64,000 nucleotides of DNA, taken from Nocardioides piscis. Lineage in GTDB: Bacteria > Actinomycetota > Actinomycetes > Propionibacteriales > Nocardioidaceae. A program made the translations under genes and the position numbers. Where the stretch lies: NCBI RefSeq assembly GCF_011300215.1, contig NZ_CP049866.1:2848501-2912500 (forward strand), in the 5' to 3' direction. Positions 8,697 through 20,560 of the stretch are shown one piece after another; positions within the stretch are counted from its first letter, which is position 1; each line of letters starts with the position of its first letter. Under the pieces are notes generated by a model. That model was not told the DNA's origin. It worked only from the letters and a program-made list of their open reading frames with translations, and ran no database searches.

Positions 8697-9326
8697 TCAG
8701 CGACGCCTGTGCAGGGTGACAGCGTTGTCCTGACCACGCACCTTCGCGGAGGTGCCTCCGGCAGCCACGGTGACGGTGTTGGCGTCACCGCGCACCCGGA
8801 GCCGGTCGAGTCGACGGTGGGCAACTGCGTTGTCACTGCCGATCACGCGAGTCCGGAAGCCGCGACGGACGTCGACGGAGTTGCCGGAACCACGCAGGAC
8901 GAGCACGTGGGTGCGGTCTGCAGTCAGGGAGGTCGTGTCGGCCTGGACGACCACGCGCTCGAGCTGACCCGCCACGTCCACCGTCGACCCCGACCCCGTG
9001 ATGGACATCGTGTTGGCCGACGGTGTCGAGAGCGAGTTGGCCGCACCGGTGATCTGGGTGTCGTTGAGCGACTTGGCGGTGACGCTGACCTGGTCGCCGT
9101 TGATGACCAGACGCGTCGCCGTCTGCATGTTCACCGTCGCGTTGTCGGCCTCGACGATCACCGTGCCGCAGGGGCCGACGAGCTCGTAGTCCATGTTGTC
9201 CGCGGTCAGCACCACCTCGTCGGTGGTGCAGCTGATCGGGATCCCCGCGTTCGCCGAGCCAGGCACGAGGAGCAGGCCGGCGGGGAGGAGCAGGGCGGTT
9301 GCGAGGCGAGCGATGGAGCGGGACAC
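8697..9326 (-). CDS. Secreted repetitive beta-rich protein (DUF3060-like)
   Basis: 209 residues from GTG 9326, chosen because it begins a clean signal peptide: MSRSIARL, a hydrophobic core LLLPAGLLLVPG and a SANAG cleavage region. GGAG precedes it. The mature part has about ten short repeats of the form (V/I)xGxxNxVxV, for example ITGSGSTVDV, LRGSGNSVDV, VIGSDNAV, VRGDANTVTV. These suggest a stacked beta-helix like DUF3060 proteins of actinobacteria. Two Cys (about 33 and 53) could form a disulfide. It ends in a basic HRRR. Function unknown. Confidence 0.8.
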   Translation of the reverse strand: MSRSIARLATALLLPAGLLLVPGSANAGIPISCTTDEVVLTADNMDYELVGPCGTVIVEADNATVNMQTATRLVINGDQVSVTAKSLNDTQITGAANSLSTPSANTMSITGSGSTVDVAGQLERVVVQADTTSLTADRTHVLVLRGSGNSVDVRRGFRTRVIGSDNAVAHRRLDRLRVRGDANTVTVAAGGTSAKVRGQDNAVTLHRRR

Positions 9327-9464
9327 GGTGATCTCCGTCGGGTGGGGGAGGTGTACATACCGGAGGTATGTGTCAACCTTGCCCTGAGTTGCTCCGGATC
9401 CGTGCCTCGACGCGACGTGGTCTCGGACACAGTCGCCCTGGCAGGGGTCGCCCGGTCCCGCTGA

Positions 9465-9470
9465 TAGGGT
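9465..9470 (+). promoter_or_regulatory. -10 box of the carA promoter
   Basis: TAGGGT sits 17 bases before the outer stem of the carA PyrR hairpin, the same arrangement as at pyrR. The rest of the spacer 9327-9464 separates this promoter from the divergent secreted-protein gene and shows no other clear signal. Confidence 0.5.
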
Positions 9471-9485
9471 CGGCGCAAGCTTGAA

Positions 9486-9524
9486 CATCCTTTAACGATC
9501 CGTCCTGTGAGGCGGAGAAGGAGG
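9486..9524 (+). promoter_or_regulatory. Second PyrR-binding RNA hairpin overlapping the carA Shine-Dalgarno
   Basis: The loop TCCTGTGAGG (9503-9512) matches UCCNGNGAGG and is closed by CCG (9500-9502) and CGG (9513-9515). TCCTT (9488-9492) can pair with AAGGA (9518-9522), hiding the Shine-Dalgarno AAGGAGG (9518-9524). Compared with the pyrR copy only a few bases differ across about 40, which is strong conservation for non-coding DNA and supports a functional site. Confidence 0.85.
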
Positions 9525-9531
9525 TACGGCG

Positions 9532-10658
9532 TTGCCTTCTCGCGCGCCTGCGCTGCTCGTCCTCGAGGACGGGCGGTCTTTCACCGGATACGCCTTCGGC
9601 GCCGAGGGGGAGACCTTCGGCGAGGCTGTCTTCTCCACCGGCATGACCGGCTATCAGGAGACGCTCACCGATCCCAGCTATCACCGCCAGGTCGTCGTCA
9701 TGACCGCGCCGCACGTCGGCAACACGGGCATGAACGACGAGGACACGGAGTCGTCGAGGATCTGGGTCGCCGGCTACGTCGTGCGTGACCCGGCCCGGAT
9801 GCCGTCCAGCTGGCGCTCGAGTCGCAGCCTGGACGACGACCTGCGCGACCAGGGGGTCGTCGGCATCTGCGACGTCGACACCCGGGCCCTGACTCGCCAC
9901 CTGCGAGAGCGCGGAGCCATGCGCGTGGGCATCTCGTCCACCGAGACCGACCCTCGGGCACTGCTCGCCCGGGTGCTCGAGTCGGGAGAGATGACCGGTG
10001 CCAACCTCAGCGAGGCGGTCTCGACCCCCGAGGCCTACGTCGTGCCGGCGGTCGGCGAGCGGCGCTTCACCGTCGCCGCCATCGACCTCGGCATCAAGTC
10101 CAACACCCCGCGGATGATGAGCGAGCGCGGGATCGACGTGCACGTCCTCCCCGCCACGGCGACGATCGAGCAGGTCGAGGCCGTGGCACCCGACGGACTC
10201 TTCTTCTCCAACGGACCGGGCGACCCGGCGGCCACCACCGGCCAGGTCGAGCTCCTGCAGGCGGCGCTGGAGCGCGAGATCCCCTACTTCGGGATCTGCT
10301 TCGGCAACCAGCTCTTCGGTCGCGCCCTCGGCTTCGGCACCTACAAGCTCAAGTACGGCCACCGGGGGATCAACCAGCCGGTGATGGACCGCACCACCGG
10401 CAAGGTCGAGGTGACTGCCCACAACCACGGCTTCGCCGTCGACGCGCCGCTGGAGGGCGAGACCCAGACGCCGTACGGCAAGGCCAGCGTGAGCCACGTG
10501 TGCCTCAACGACGACGTGGTGGAGGGGCTGGAGCTGCGTGACGACGCGGGCAACCTGAAGTCGTTCTCCGTGCAGTACCACCCCGAGGCGGCGGCCGGGC
10601 CGCACGACGCGGCTTATCTCTTCGACCGGTTCGTATACCTCATGGAAGGGCGTGCCTG

Positions 10659-10659
<1 letters not shown>
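9532..10659 (+). CDS. carA: Carbamoyl-phosphate synthase small (glutaminase) subunit
   Basis: 375 residues. It releases ammonia from glutamine and channels it to CarB. The class I glutamine amidotransferase nucleophile is in [15 protein letters not shown] and the His-Glu pair in QYHPEA near the end. The TTG start at 9532 is seven bases after AAGGAGG; no better start lies nearby and the N-terminus [14 protein letters not shown] is typical. It is first in the second pyr block and is probably translationally repressed by PyrR. Carbamoyl phosphate made here also feeds arginine synthesis (argF at 58.8 kb). Confidence 0.95.
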
Positions 10660-13939
<3,280 letters not shown>

Positions 13940-13943
<4 letters not shown>

Positions 13944-14962
13944 CGGTCCGGCCCTATCGGCTGCTCTTCGACCACGCGCTGGCGCGCACCGACCCCGAGC
14001 GGGCTCACCACGCGGCGTTCGCGGCGCTGCGGGCGGCGGCCCCGGTCACCGGTCGGCTGCCCCGGGTGCGCGGACAGCAGGTCGAGGCAATGGGCTTGCG
14101 CTTCTCGCACCCGCTCGGGCTGGCAGCCGGTTTCGACAAGAACGCCGTCGGCATCGATGCGCTCGGCGCGCTGGGCTTCGGCCACGTCGAGATCGGCACC
14201 GTCACCGCCGAGCCCCAGCCGGGCAACCCCCGGCCCCGGCTCTTCCGGCTGCCGGCTGATCGCGCCGTGGTCAACCGGATGGGATTCAACAACGACGGCG
14301 CCGAGGTCGTGGCTGCCAGGCTGCGCAGCCGTGGCCGACGGCCAGGGCCGGTGCTCGGCGTCAACATCGGCAAGACCAAGGTCGTGCCGGAGGAGCAGGC
14401 CGTCGCCGACTACGAGAAGAGCACGGCCCTGCTGGCGCCGTACGCCGACTATCTCGTCGTCAACGTCAGCTCACCCAACACCCCGGGACTACGAGACCTC
14501 CAGGCCGTCGACAAGCTCGCCCCGCTGCTCACCGCGGTCCGGGCCCGCGCCGACGACGTGACCGAGCACCGGGTGCCTCTCCTGGTCAAGATCGCGCCCG
14601 ACCTCAGCGACGACGACGTGCTGGCCGTCGCGGACCTCGCCCTCGATCTCGGTCTCGACGGGGTCATTGCGACCAACACGACCATCGGTCGCGACGGACT
14701 GGAGACCGACCGCGCGGTCGTCGAGCAGATCGGCGCGGGCGGCCTCTCGGGGGCGCCGCTGCGGGAGCGCGCCGACGACGTCATGCGCCTGCTGCGCGGC
14801 CGTGTCGGCCCAGACCTGACCCTGATCGGCGTCGGCGGGATCACCACCGCAGCCGACGCGCAGGCACGGCTGGCTGCCGGCGCCACCCTGCTGCAGGGCT
14901 ACACCGCCTTCATCTACCAGGGACCGTTGTGGCCCAGGACGGTGGTGAAGGGGCTTGGCTGA
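13940..14962 (+). CDS. pyrD: Dihydroorotate dehydrogenase, quinone-dependent class 2
   Basis: 340 residues from GTG 13940, which overlaps the carB stop. The N-terminal extension [15 protein letters not shown] is the membrane-associated helix of class 2 enzymes. FMN and active-site segments are intact: [18 protein letters not shown], and [11 protein letters not shown] with the class 2 catalytic serine. It oxidises dihydroorotate with quinone. It appears fully functional, in contrast to the second PyrD-like protein at 15767. Confidence 0.95.
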
Positions 14963-15770
14963 CGAGCGCGACCCCCTGCACGTCGCCGGCGAGGTGCTGG
15001 CGACCAGGAAGGCGGGCGCCTACCGACTCCTGACGATCGCCGCCCCCGGCATCCCCCAGCGGTTCCGGGCGGGCAACTTCGTCGCCGTGAGCGTCCAGGG
15101 GGGACGACTGGCGCGCCGGTCGCTGTGGATCCACCGGGTCAAGGAGGCCGGCGCCTTCGGCCCGACCCTCGACGTGGTGGTGCACCCCACCGGCCCCGGC
15201 ACCACCTGGCTCGCCGGACTGCCCGTCGGTGCAGCGATCGAGGTCACCGGACCCCTGGGCCGGCCGTTCGCCCTGCCGCGCGAGCCGGTCGCCTGCGTGC
15301 TGGTCGGTGAAGGACATGGCGCCGCGCCGATGTTTCCGCTCGCCGAGCGGCTGCGCGAGCGTGGGTGCGCCGTCAGCCTGGTGGTGTCGGCACCCGACGA
15401 GTCACGCCTCCTCTCGGCGCTCGAGGCGCGCCGCTCGGCCCGTTCGGTCACGGTCATCACCGGCGACGGGTCGGTCGGCGTGCGCGGCGACGTCGCCGGC
15501 GAGATCCACGGCGTGCTCGAACGGACGGACGCCGACGTGGTCTATGCAGCCGGTTCCCACGCGACGCTGCGGGCCGTGGCCGCGGCCGCCGAGCAGCGAG
15601 GGGCCTGGAGCCAGGTGGGCCTGGAGACGCCGCTGCCCTGCGGCACCGGCCTGTGCCACGGCTGCCCTGTCCCGGTCATCAGTGAGGACGGGGTCTCCCG
15701 CCTGGTCAGGGCCTGCGTCGACGGGCCGGTGGTCCGTGGTGACCGGGTGGACTGGGAGGCCCTGGCGTGA
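14955..15770 (+). CDS. pyrK: PyrK-like ferredoxin-reductase-type electron transfer protein
   Basis: 271 residues. An N-terminal flavin-binding barrel is followed by an NAD-binding region ([15 protein letters not shown], where PyrK usually has GGGIG). A C-terminal [2Fe-2S] motif has all four cysteines: CGTGLCHGC then Cys 17 residues on (RACVDG). In class 1B dihydroorotate dehydrogenases this subunit passes electrons from PyrDB to NAD. The TTG start overlaps the pyrD end by eight bases. The flavin motif (RRSLWI instead of RPxS) deviates from classic PyrK. Its partner below lacks catalytic residues, so its true electron donor is uncertain. Confidence 0.8.
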   Translation: MADERDPLHVAGEVLATRKAGAYRLLTIAAPGIPQRFRAGNFVAVSVQGGRLARRSLWIHRVKEAGAFGPTLDVVVHPTGPGTTWLAGLPVGAAIEVTGPLGRPFALPREPVACVLVGEGHGAAPMFPLAERLRERGCAVSLVVSAPDESRLLSALEARRSARSVTVITGDGSVGVRGDVAGEIHGVLERTDADVVYAAGSHATLRAVAAAAEQRGAWSQVGLETPLPCGTGLCHGCPVPVISEDGVSRLVRACVDGPVVRGDRVDWEALA

Positions 15771-16603
15771 GCGCCTCGACGGACGCGGGCAGGGGCTTCG
15801 GCCCGGTCATGGTGGCGAGCGGCTGCGGTGGCACGGGGCGTGAGCTCGCCGCCTTCGCCGACTTGGCCGGTCTCGACTTCGTGACCCGCTCGATCACCCT
15901 GGACCCCCGCAGGGGCGGCCCCTCGCCGCGCATCGCGGAGACACCCAGCGGCCTGGTCAACGCCGTCGGTCTCGACAACCCGGGCCTGGAACACTTCCTG
16001 GCCACGGAGCTCCCTCTCCTGGTGCGCGCCGGTGCCCGCGTGTTCGTGTCCGTCGCCGGTGCAACGCTGGGCGAATACGCCGACCTCGCCCGCCGGCTCT
16101 CGCGGGCGCCGGGTGTCGGGGGACTCGAGGTCAACCTCGGCGCGCCCGACCAGGTCGGCCAGGGCCTCTTCGAGGTTCGCGAGCCCTTCCACGCCGCCAG
16201 CGTCGTCGCCGCCGTACGCCGTGAGTTCCCGGCCGACCTCCCCGTCCTGGCCAAGCTCCGCCCCGACCTCACGCGGGTCGTGGAGGGCGCCAGGGGCGTG
16301 CTCGACGCCGGCGCCACGGCCGTGGTGATCGGCAACGCCGTGCCCGCCTCGATGCCGGATGGCCGCCCGGCCGGACTGACGGGGCCGGCGATCATGCCGG
16401 TGGCGTTGCGCTGCCTGGCCGAGGTGACTGCCGAGCTGGGGCCCGTGCCGCTGATCGGGGCCGGCGGGATCACCGACGCCGCCGACGCGCGCCGCTTCCT
16501 CGACCTGGGAGCGATGGCGGTGCAGATCGGCACCGCGCTCCTCCACGACCCGACGACCGTGACACGTGTGCGCGCAGCACTGACCCGAGAGGAAACCCGA
16601 TGA
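15767..16603 (+). CDS. PyrDB-like protein with altered active site
   Basis: 278 residues aligning along their length with class 1B dihydroorotate dehydrogenase: ASGCGGTG, ITLDPRRGGPSPRIAETPSG, GLVNAVGLDNPGLE, LPVLAKLRPDLT and a C-terminal GAGGITDAADA flavin-phosphate loop. The active-site motif NxSCPN is NLGAPD here, so the catalytic Cys is Ala and the following Asn is Asp. The FMN/substrate lysine (VKATTL in Lactococcus PyrDB) is Arg (VTRSITL). The flavin-binding shell looks intact, so it may be a flavoprotein with another reaction, a regulatory subunit, or a decaying paralogue. It is coupled to its neighbours by 4-base overlaps on both sides. Confidence 0.8.
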   Translation: MSASTDAGRGFGPVMVASGCGGTGRELAAFADLAGLDFVTRSITLDPRRGGPSPRIAETPSGLVNAVGLDNPGLEHFLATELPLLVRAGARVFVSVAGATLGEYADLARRLSRAPGVGGLEVNLGAPDQVGQGLFEVREPFHAASVVAAVRREFPADLPVLAKLRPDLTRVVEGARGVLDAGATAVVIGNAVPASMPDGRPAGLTGPAIMPVALRCLAEVTAELGPVPLIGAGGITDAADARRFLDLGAMAVQIGTALLHDPTTVTRVRAALTREETR

Positions 16604-17424
16604 GGTTCGGCAGCAGGCTCCACGAGGCGATGGACGCCCGCGGCAGGATCTGCGTGGGCATCGACCCGCACGCGTCCCTGCTGCACGACTGGGGGCTCGA
16701 CGACGACGTGGCGGGGCTCGAGCGGTTCGCCCTCACCGCGGTGGAGGCGATCGCCCCCGAGGTGAGCGTGGTCAAGCCGCAGAGCGCGTTCTTCGAGCGG
16801 TTCGGCTCCCGCGGGGTCGCCGTCCTCGAACGGGTGATCGCCGACTCGCGGGCGGCCGGGGCGCTGGTGCTGCTGGACGTGAAGCGCGGCGACATCGGCT
16901 CGACCAGCCAGGCCTACGCCGACGCCTACCTCGATCCTGCCTCTTCGCTGGCCAGCGACGCGATCACCGTGAGCCCGTTCCTCGGCTTCGGCTCGATCGA
17001 GCCGATGATCGACACCGCCCGGCGCCACGGCGCCGGGGTCTTCGTGCTGGCGCTGACGTCCAACAAGGAAGGCCCCGAGGTGCAGGCTGCGCGGACGCCG
17101 AGTGGGACCGTGGCGGGTGACGTGCTCGCCCGGCTGGCCGAGCTCAACGCGGGCGCCACCCCGATGGGCGACTTCGGAGCGGTCGTGGGCGCCACCATCG
17201 GCAGCACCGACGAGCCGCTCGACTTCAACGGCCCCGTGCTCGCCCCGGGCTTCGGTGCCCAGGGCGGGACCGTGGCCGACCTGCGCCGGATCTTCGGCGG
17301 CGCGGTGCGCAACGTGCTGCCGAGCTCGTCGCGCGAGGTGCTGGCAGCCGGGCCGGACCTGCGTGCGCTGCGGGCCGCCGCCCGGCAGGCAAACGAGGCC
17401 GTGGCCACGCTGGGGGAGGCGTGA
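16600..17424 (+). CDS. pyrF: Orotidine 5'-phosphate decarboxylase
   Basis: 274 residues, the longer type 2 form usual in actinobacteria. It converts OMP to UMP, ending the pathway. The catalytic motif LDVKRGDIGSTSQAYADAYL carries the Lys-Asp network at about residues 91-110, and the phosphate site is in VLAPGFGAQGG. The ATG overlaps the preceding stop (ATGA) and the end overlaps the lipoprotein gene (GTGA). Confidence 0.95.
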   Translation: MRFGSRLHEAMDARGRICVGIDPHASLLHDWGLDDDVAGLERFALTAVEAIAPEVSVVKPQSAFFERFGSRGVAVLERVIADSRAAGALVLLDVKRGDIGSTSQAYADAYLDPASSLASDAITVSPFLGFGSIEPMIDTARRHGAGVFVLALTSNKEGPEVQAARTPSGTVAGDVLARLAELNAGATPMGDFGAVVGATIGSTDEPLDFNGPVLAPGFGAQGGTVADLRRIFGGAVRNVLPSSSREVLAAGPDLRALRAAARQANEAVATLGEA

Positions 17425-17864
17425 GAGGCCCGGTCGGCCTGGTCTCGCTGGTGCTGGCGGCGAGCCTGTTGGTCGGCTGCGGAGGTGACGACCGCGGTGA
17501 CTACTGCCAGGCCGTGGAAGAGCACCAGCGCGAGCTCGGCGAGCTCGATCCGAACACCGACCCAGGGGCGATCTTCACGGCCCTGGAGCACTACCGGGCG
17601 CTTGCCGAGGAGGCGCCGAGCGACATCCAGGACGAGTGGACGCAGGTGATCACCCGGATCGAGGCGGTCGAGACTGCGCTCGAGGACGCGGGCGTCGACC
17701 CCTCGACCTTCGATCCGCAGGAGACGCTCAAGGAGCTCTCCAAGGAGGAGCGTCAGGCCGTCACCGGGGCCGGGCGCGACCTGGGGGACGACCAGACGCG
17801 GCAGGCGATGGAGGGGCTCAAGCAGCAGGCCCTCGACGTCTGCAAGACGCCCCTGACGCAGTGA
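17421..17864 (+). CDS. Putative lipoprotein
   Basis: 147 residues. A lipoprotein signal peptide ends in the lipobox LLVGC (Cys 20). The rest is acidic and helical (EEHQRELGELD, EALEDAGVDPSTF), with two further Cys, one at the N-side (DYCQAV) and one near the end (DVCKTP). No family recognised. The GTG start overlaps the pyrF stop, so it is co-translated with the pyr block, but nothing links it to pyrimidines. Confidence 0.8.
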   Translation: MRGPVGLVSLVLAASLLVGCGGDDRGDYCQAVEEHQRELGELDPNTDPGAIFTALEHYRALAEEAPSDIQDEWTQVITRIEAVETALEDAGVDPSTFDPQETLKELSKEERQAVTGAGRDLGDDQTRQAMEGLKQQALDVCKTPLTQ

Positions 17865-17887
17865 GCGACGTCCAGCGGGTGGGGCAA

Positions 17888-17917
17888 TTGCCTGCCGCGT
17901 CGCGTTCTGACTAGATT
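17888..17917 (+). promoter_or_regulatory. Promoter of mihF
   Basis: TTGCCT (17888-17893) and TAGATT (17912-17917) are separated by 18 bases. Transcription would start near 17924 and leave about 34 bases of untranslated leader with AGAAGGA before the GTG at 17958. Confidence 0.55.
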
Positions 17918-17957
17918 GGCGCCGACCGACGTCCGCGAGCTGAAGAAGGATCTCTAC

Positions 17958-18284
17958 GTGGCTCTGCCCGAACTCACTCCCGAGCAGCGCCAGGCCGCCC
18001 TCGACAAGGCTGCCGCCTCGCGCCGCGAGCGCGCCGAGGTGAAGAACCGCATCAAGAACTCGGGAGCCTCGATCGCCGACGTCCTGCGCGAGGGCAAGGA
18101 GAACGAGGTCATCGGCAAGATGCGCGTCGTCGAGCTGCTGCAGGCGATGCCCGGTCTGGGCAAGGTCCGCGCGCGCCAGGTCATGGAACGGCTGAGCATC
18201 GCCGAGAGCCGACGCGTCCGCGGTCTGGGGATCAAGCAGGTCGCCGCCCTGGAGCGCGAGTTCGGCCCGCACGAGCCCTCGTGA
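17958..18284 (+). CDS. mihF: Actinobacterial integration host factor mIHF
   Basis: 108 residues from GTG 17958 ([18 protein letters not shown]), the conserved family start; an upstream in-frame ATG at 17916 falls inside the promoter. A basic helix [12 protein letters not shown] is followed by the helix-two-turn-helix DNA-binding region [14 protein letters not shown]. mIHF is an essential nucleoid protein that bends DNA and aids phage integration in mycobacteria. It precedes gmk, overlapping in GTGA, as in Mycobacterium (Rv1388-Rv1389). Confidence 0.93.
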   Translation: MALPELTPEQRQAALDKAAASRRERAEVKNRIKNSGASIADVLREGKENEVIGKMRVVELLQAMPGLGKVRARQVMERLSIAESRRVRGLGIKQVAALEREFGPHEPS

Positions 18285-18862
18285 GCGGCACCCAGCGATC
18301 CCGGTTGATGGTGTTGGCGGGTCCGACCGCGGTCGGCAAGGGAACGGTCGCGGCCGAGGTGCGTCGCAACCACCCCGAGGTGTGGATCTCGGTCTCCGCC
18401 ACGACGCGGCCACCGCGCCCCAACGAGGAGAACGGCGTCCACTACTGGTTCGTCTCCGATGCCGACTTCGACGCGATGACCGAGCGGGGCGACCTGCTGG
18501 AGTGGGCGACCGTGCACGGCACCCATCGCTACGGCACCCCGCGCGGGCCGGTCGAGCTCGCGCTGGCGAGCGGGCATCCCGCGATGCTGGAGATCGACCT
18601 GCAGGGTGCACGACAGGTGCGCGAGACGATGCCGGACGCCTTGTTCGTCTTCCTCAAGCCACCCTCGTGGGACGAGCTGGTGCGCCGGCTGGTCGGCCGG
18701 GGCACGGAGACGCAGGCCCAGCAGGAGCGTCGGCTCGCCACTGCTCGCGAGGAGCTGGCCGCCGAGAGCGAGTTCGACGTCACCGTGGTCAACCATGAAG
18801 TTCACGCCGCAGCCGACGAGTTGGTAGCCTTGATGATGGCCGGGGCACCGGAGCGTTCCTGA
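18281..18862 (+). CDS. gmk: Guanylate kinase
   Basis: 193 residues. It phosphorylates GMP to GDP. The P-loop is GPTAVGKGT (about 11-19). GMP-binding residues are in [21 protein letters not shown], and [13 protein letters not shown] follows. The P-loop has Thr-Ala where SGVGKG is the usual form, a variation seen in actinobacteria. GTG start overlapping mihF; 58 bases separate it from rpoZ. Confidence 0.95.
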   Translation: MSGTQRSRLMVLAGPTAVGKGTVAAEVRRNHPEVWISVSATTRPPRPNEENGVHYWFVSDADFDAMTERGDLLEWATVHGTHRYGTPRGPVELALASGHPAMLEIDLQGARQVRETMPDALFVFLKPPSWDELVRRLVGRGTETQAQQERRLATAREELAAESEFDVTVVNHEVHAAADELVALMMAGAPERS

Positions 18863-18920
18863 GCGCCCGTCTACCCCGTTCTCCTGCACCATCTCATCAA
18901 CCCATGAAGAGGCTCGAGCT

Positions 18921-19259
18921 GTGTCTGCCCCCACCATCGCCGCCGAGGGCGTCACCAACCCCTCCATCGACGACCTGCTCACCAAGACCGACAGCAAGTA
19001 CAAGCTGGTCCTCTACAGCGCCAAGCGCGCTCGCCAGATCAATGCCTACTACTCCCAGCTCGGCGAGGGCCTGCTCGAATACGTCGGCCCCCTCGTCGAC
19101 ACCGTCGTCCAGGAGAAGCCGCTCTCGATCGCGCTGCGCGAGATCAACGACGACCTGCTGACCTGTGAGGACGTCGACCCCGCCGAGCTCGCCGCCGAGG
19201 AGGCCGCTGCTGCGGCCGCCCGCGCCGAGGCCCAGGCGCAGTTCAACGCCGTCGAGTGA
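18921..19259 (+). CDS. rpoZ: RNA polymerase omega subunit
   Basis: 112 residues. The conserved core is [18 protein letters not shown], then AKRARQIN and EYVGPLVDT. It assists assembly of RNA polymerase. An Ala/Glu-rich C-terminal tail is typical of actinobacterial omega. GTG start at 18921; the stop overlaps the coaBC start. Confidence 0.94.
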   Translation: MSAPTIAAEGVTNPSIDDLLTKTDSKYKLVLYSAKRARQINAYYSQLGEGLLEYVGPLVDTVVQEKPLSIALREINDDLLTCEDVDPAELAAEEAAAAAARAEAQAQFNAVE

Positions 19260-20467
19260 ACCCTCGGGTCGTTCTCGGGGTCAGCGGCGGCATCGCGGCA
19301 TACAAGGCCTGTGAGCTCCTGCGCCGCTTCACCGAGTCCGGTCACGACGTCACCGTGGTGCCGACCGCCGCGGCGCTCGCCTTCGTCGGCGCGCCCACGT
19401 GGGCGGCGCTGTCGGGCAAGCCGGTGTCGAGCGAGGTGTGGGCCGACGTCCACGCCGTGCCCCACGTCCAGATCGGTCAGCGCGCCGACCTCGTGGTCGT
19501 CGCACCGGCCACCGCCGACCTGCTGGCCAAGGCCGCTCACGGCCTGGCCGACGACCTGCTCACCAACACCCTGCTGACCGCACGCTGCCCGGTGGTCTTC
19601 GCGCCGGCGATGCACACCGAGATGTGGGAGCACCCCGCGACCGTCGCCAACGTGGCCACTCTGCGCGAGCGCGGTGCCGTGGTCATCGAGCCCGCGGAGG
19701 GGCGGCTCACCGGGGAGGACACCGGCAAGGGACGCCTGCCTGACCCGGCCGAGATCTTCCACCTCGCCCTCGACGTGCTGTCTCGTGGGGTGAGTGCTCC
19801 CGACCTGGCTGGGCGCCACGTCGTGGTCAGTGCCGGCGGGACCCGCGAATACCTCGACCCGGTGCGATTCCTGGGCAACCGGTCGTCGGGCCTCCAGGGC
19901 TATGCGCTGGCCCGGGTTGCAGCCGCCCGCGGCGCCGAGGTCACCCTGGTGGCGGCCAACGTCACCCTGCCCGATCCCGCGGGCGTCAAGGTCGTGGCCG
20001 TCGAGGACACCGCGCAGCTGCGCGATGCGGTCCTCGCGGCCGCTGTCAGCGCCGATGCTGTGGTCATGGCGGCTGCACCGGCCGACTTCCGCCCGGTCAC
20101 GGTCAGCCAGGACAAGATCAAGAAGGCCGAGGACGGCTCGTCGCCCGCCATCGTGCTCGAGCAGAACCCCGACATCCTCAAGCACCTCGCGTCCCAGACC
20201 CCGCGCCGGTCGGTGGTCGTCGGCTTCGCAGCCGAGACCGGCGACCCGTCCGGATCGGTGCTGGAGCTCGGGCGGGCCAAGCTGGCCCGCAAGGGCTGCG
20301 ACCTGCTCGTCGTCAACGACGTCAGCGGGGGTGGGGTCTTCGGCAGTCCCGACAACGAGGCAGTGATCCTCGGCGCAGACGGCAGCCAGGTCAGCGTGCC
20401 CCTGGGCACCAAGAGCGCGCTCGCGCAGGTCATCTGGGACGAGGTCGCACGCCGCCTCGGCCCCTGA
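19256..20467 (+). CDS. coaBC: Bifunctional phosphopantothenoylcysteine decarboxylase/synthetase
   Basis: 403 residues, two steps of coenzyme A synthesis. The N-terminal flavoprotein decarboxylase half has [14 protein letters not shown] and the [11 protein letters not shown] active-site segment. The C-terminal synthetase half begins [20 protein letters not shown] and includes the KIKK strap and a nucleotide region AAETGD. GTG start overlaps rpoZ in GTGA. Confidence 0.95.
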   Translation: MNPRVVLGVSGGIAAYKACELLRRFTESGHDVTVVPTAAALAFVGAPTWAALSGKPVSSEVWADVHAVPHVQIGQRADLVVVAPATADLLAKAAHGLADDLLTNTLLTARCPVVFAPAMHTEMWEHPATVANVATLRERGAVVIEPAEGRLTGEDTGKGRLPDPAEIFHLALDVLSRGVSAPDLAGRHVVVSAGGTREYLDPVRFLGNRSSGLQGYALARVAAARGAEVTLVAANVTLPDPAGVKVVAVEDTAQLRDAVLAAAVSADAVVMAAAPADFRPVTVSQDKIKKAEDGSSPAIVLEQNPDILKHLASQTPRRSVVVGFAAETGDPSGSVLELGRAKLARKGCDLLVVNDVSGGGVFGSPDNEAVILGADGSQVSVPLGTKSALAQVIWDEVARRLGP

Positions 20468-20491
20468 GGGCCTGTGATTCGCGCGCTGAGA

Positions 20492-20513
20492 CGCCCATCT
20501 TGCATAGTGGGCG
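20492..20513. promoter_or_regulatory. Inverted repeat upstream of metK
   Basis: CGCCCA (20492-20497) and TGGGCG (20508-20513) form a perfect 6-base dyad with a 10-base centre, directly upstream of the metK -10 candidate. It could be an operator or the terminator stem of coaBC; no T tract follows. No SAM riboswitch features were found in this 93-base gap. Confidence 0.35.
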
Positions 20514-20518
20514 CCCCG

Positions 20519-20524
20519 TATCGT
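20519..20524 (+). promoter_or_regulatory. Candidate -10 box of metK
   Basis: TATCGT fits TANNNT and would start RNA about 30 bases before the GTG at 20561, leaving the Shine-Dalgarno AGGAG (20549-20553) in the leader. A correctly spaced -35 is not evident; TTGCAT at 20500 is only 13 bases away. Confidence 0.4.
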
Positions 20525-20560
20525 TGGGACAACTGAGCACCCCTTGACAGGAGCACCGCT

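Noticed and set aside
20468..20560. SAM riboswitch before metK
   Set aside because: The gap is only 93 bases and none of the SAM-I, SAM-II or SAM-IV core motifs were seen.
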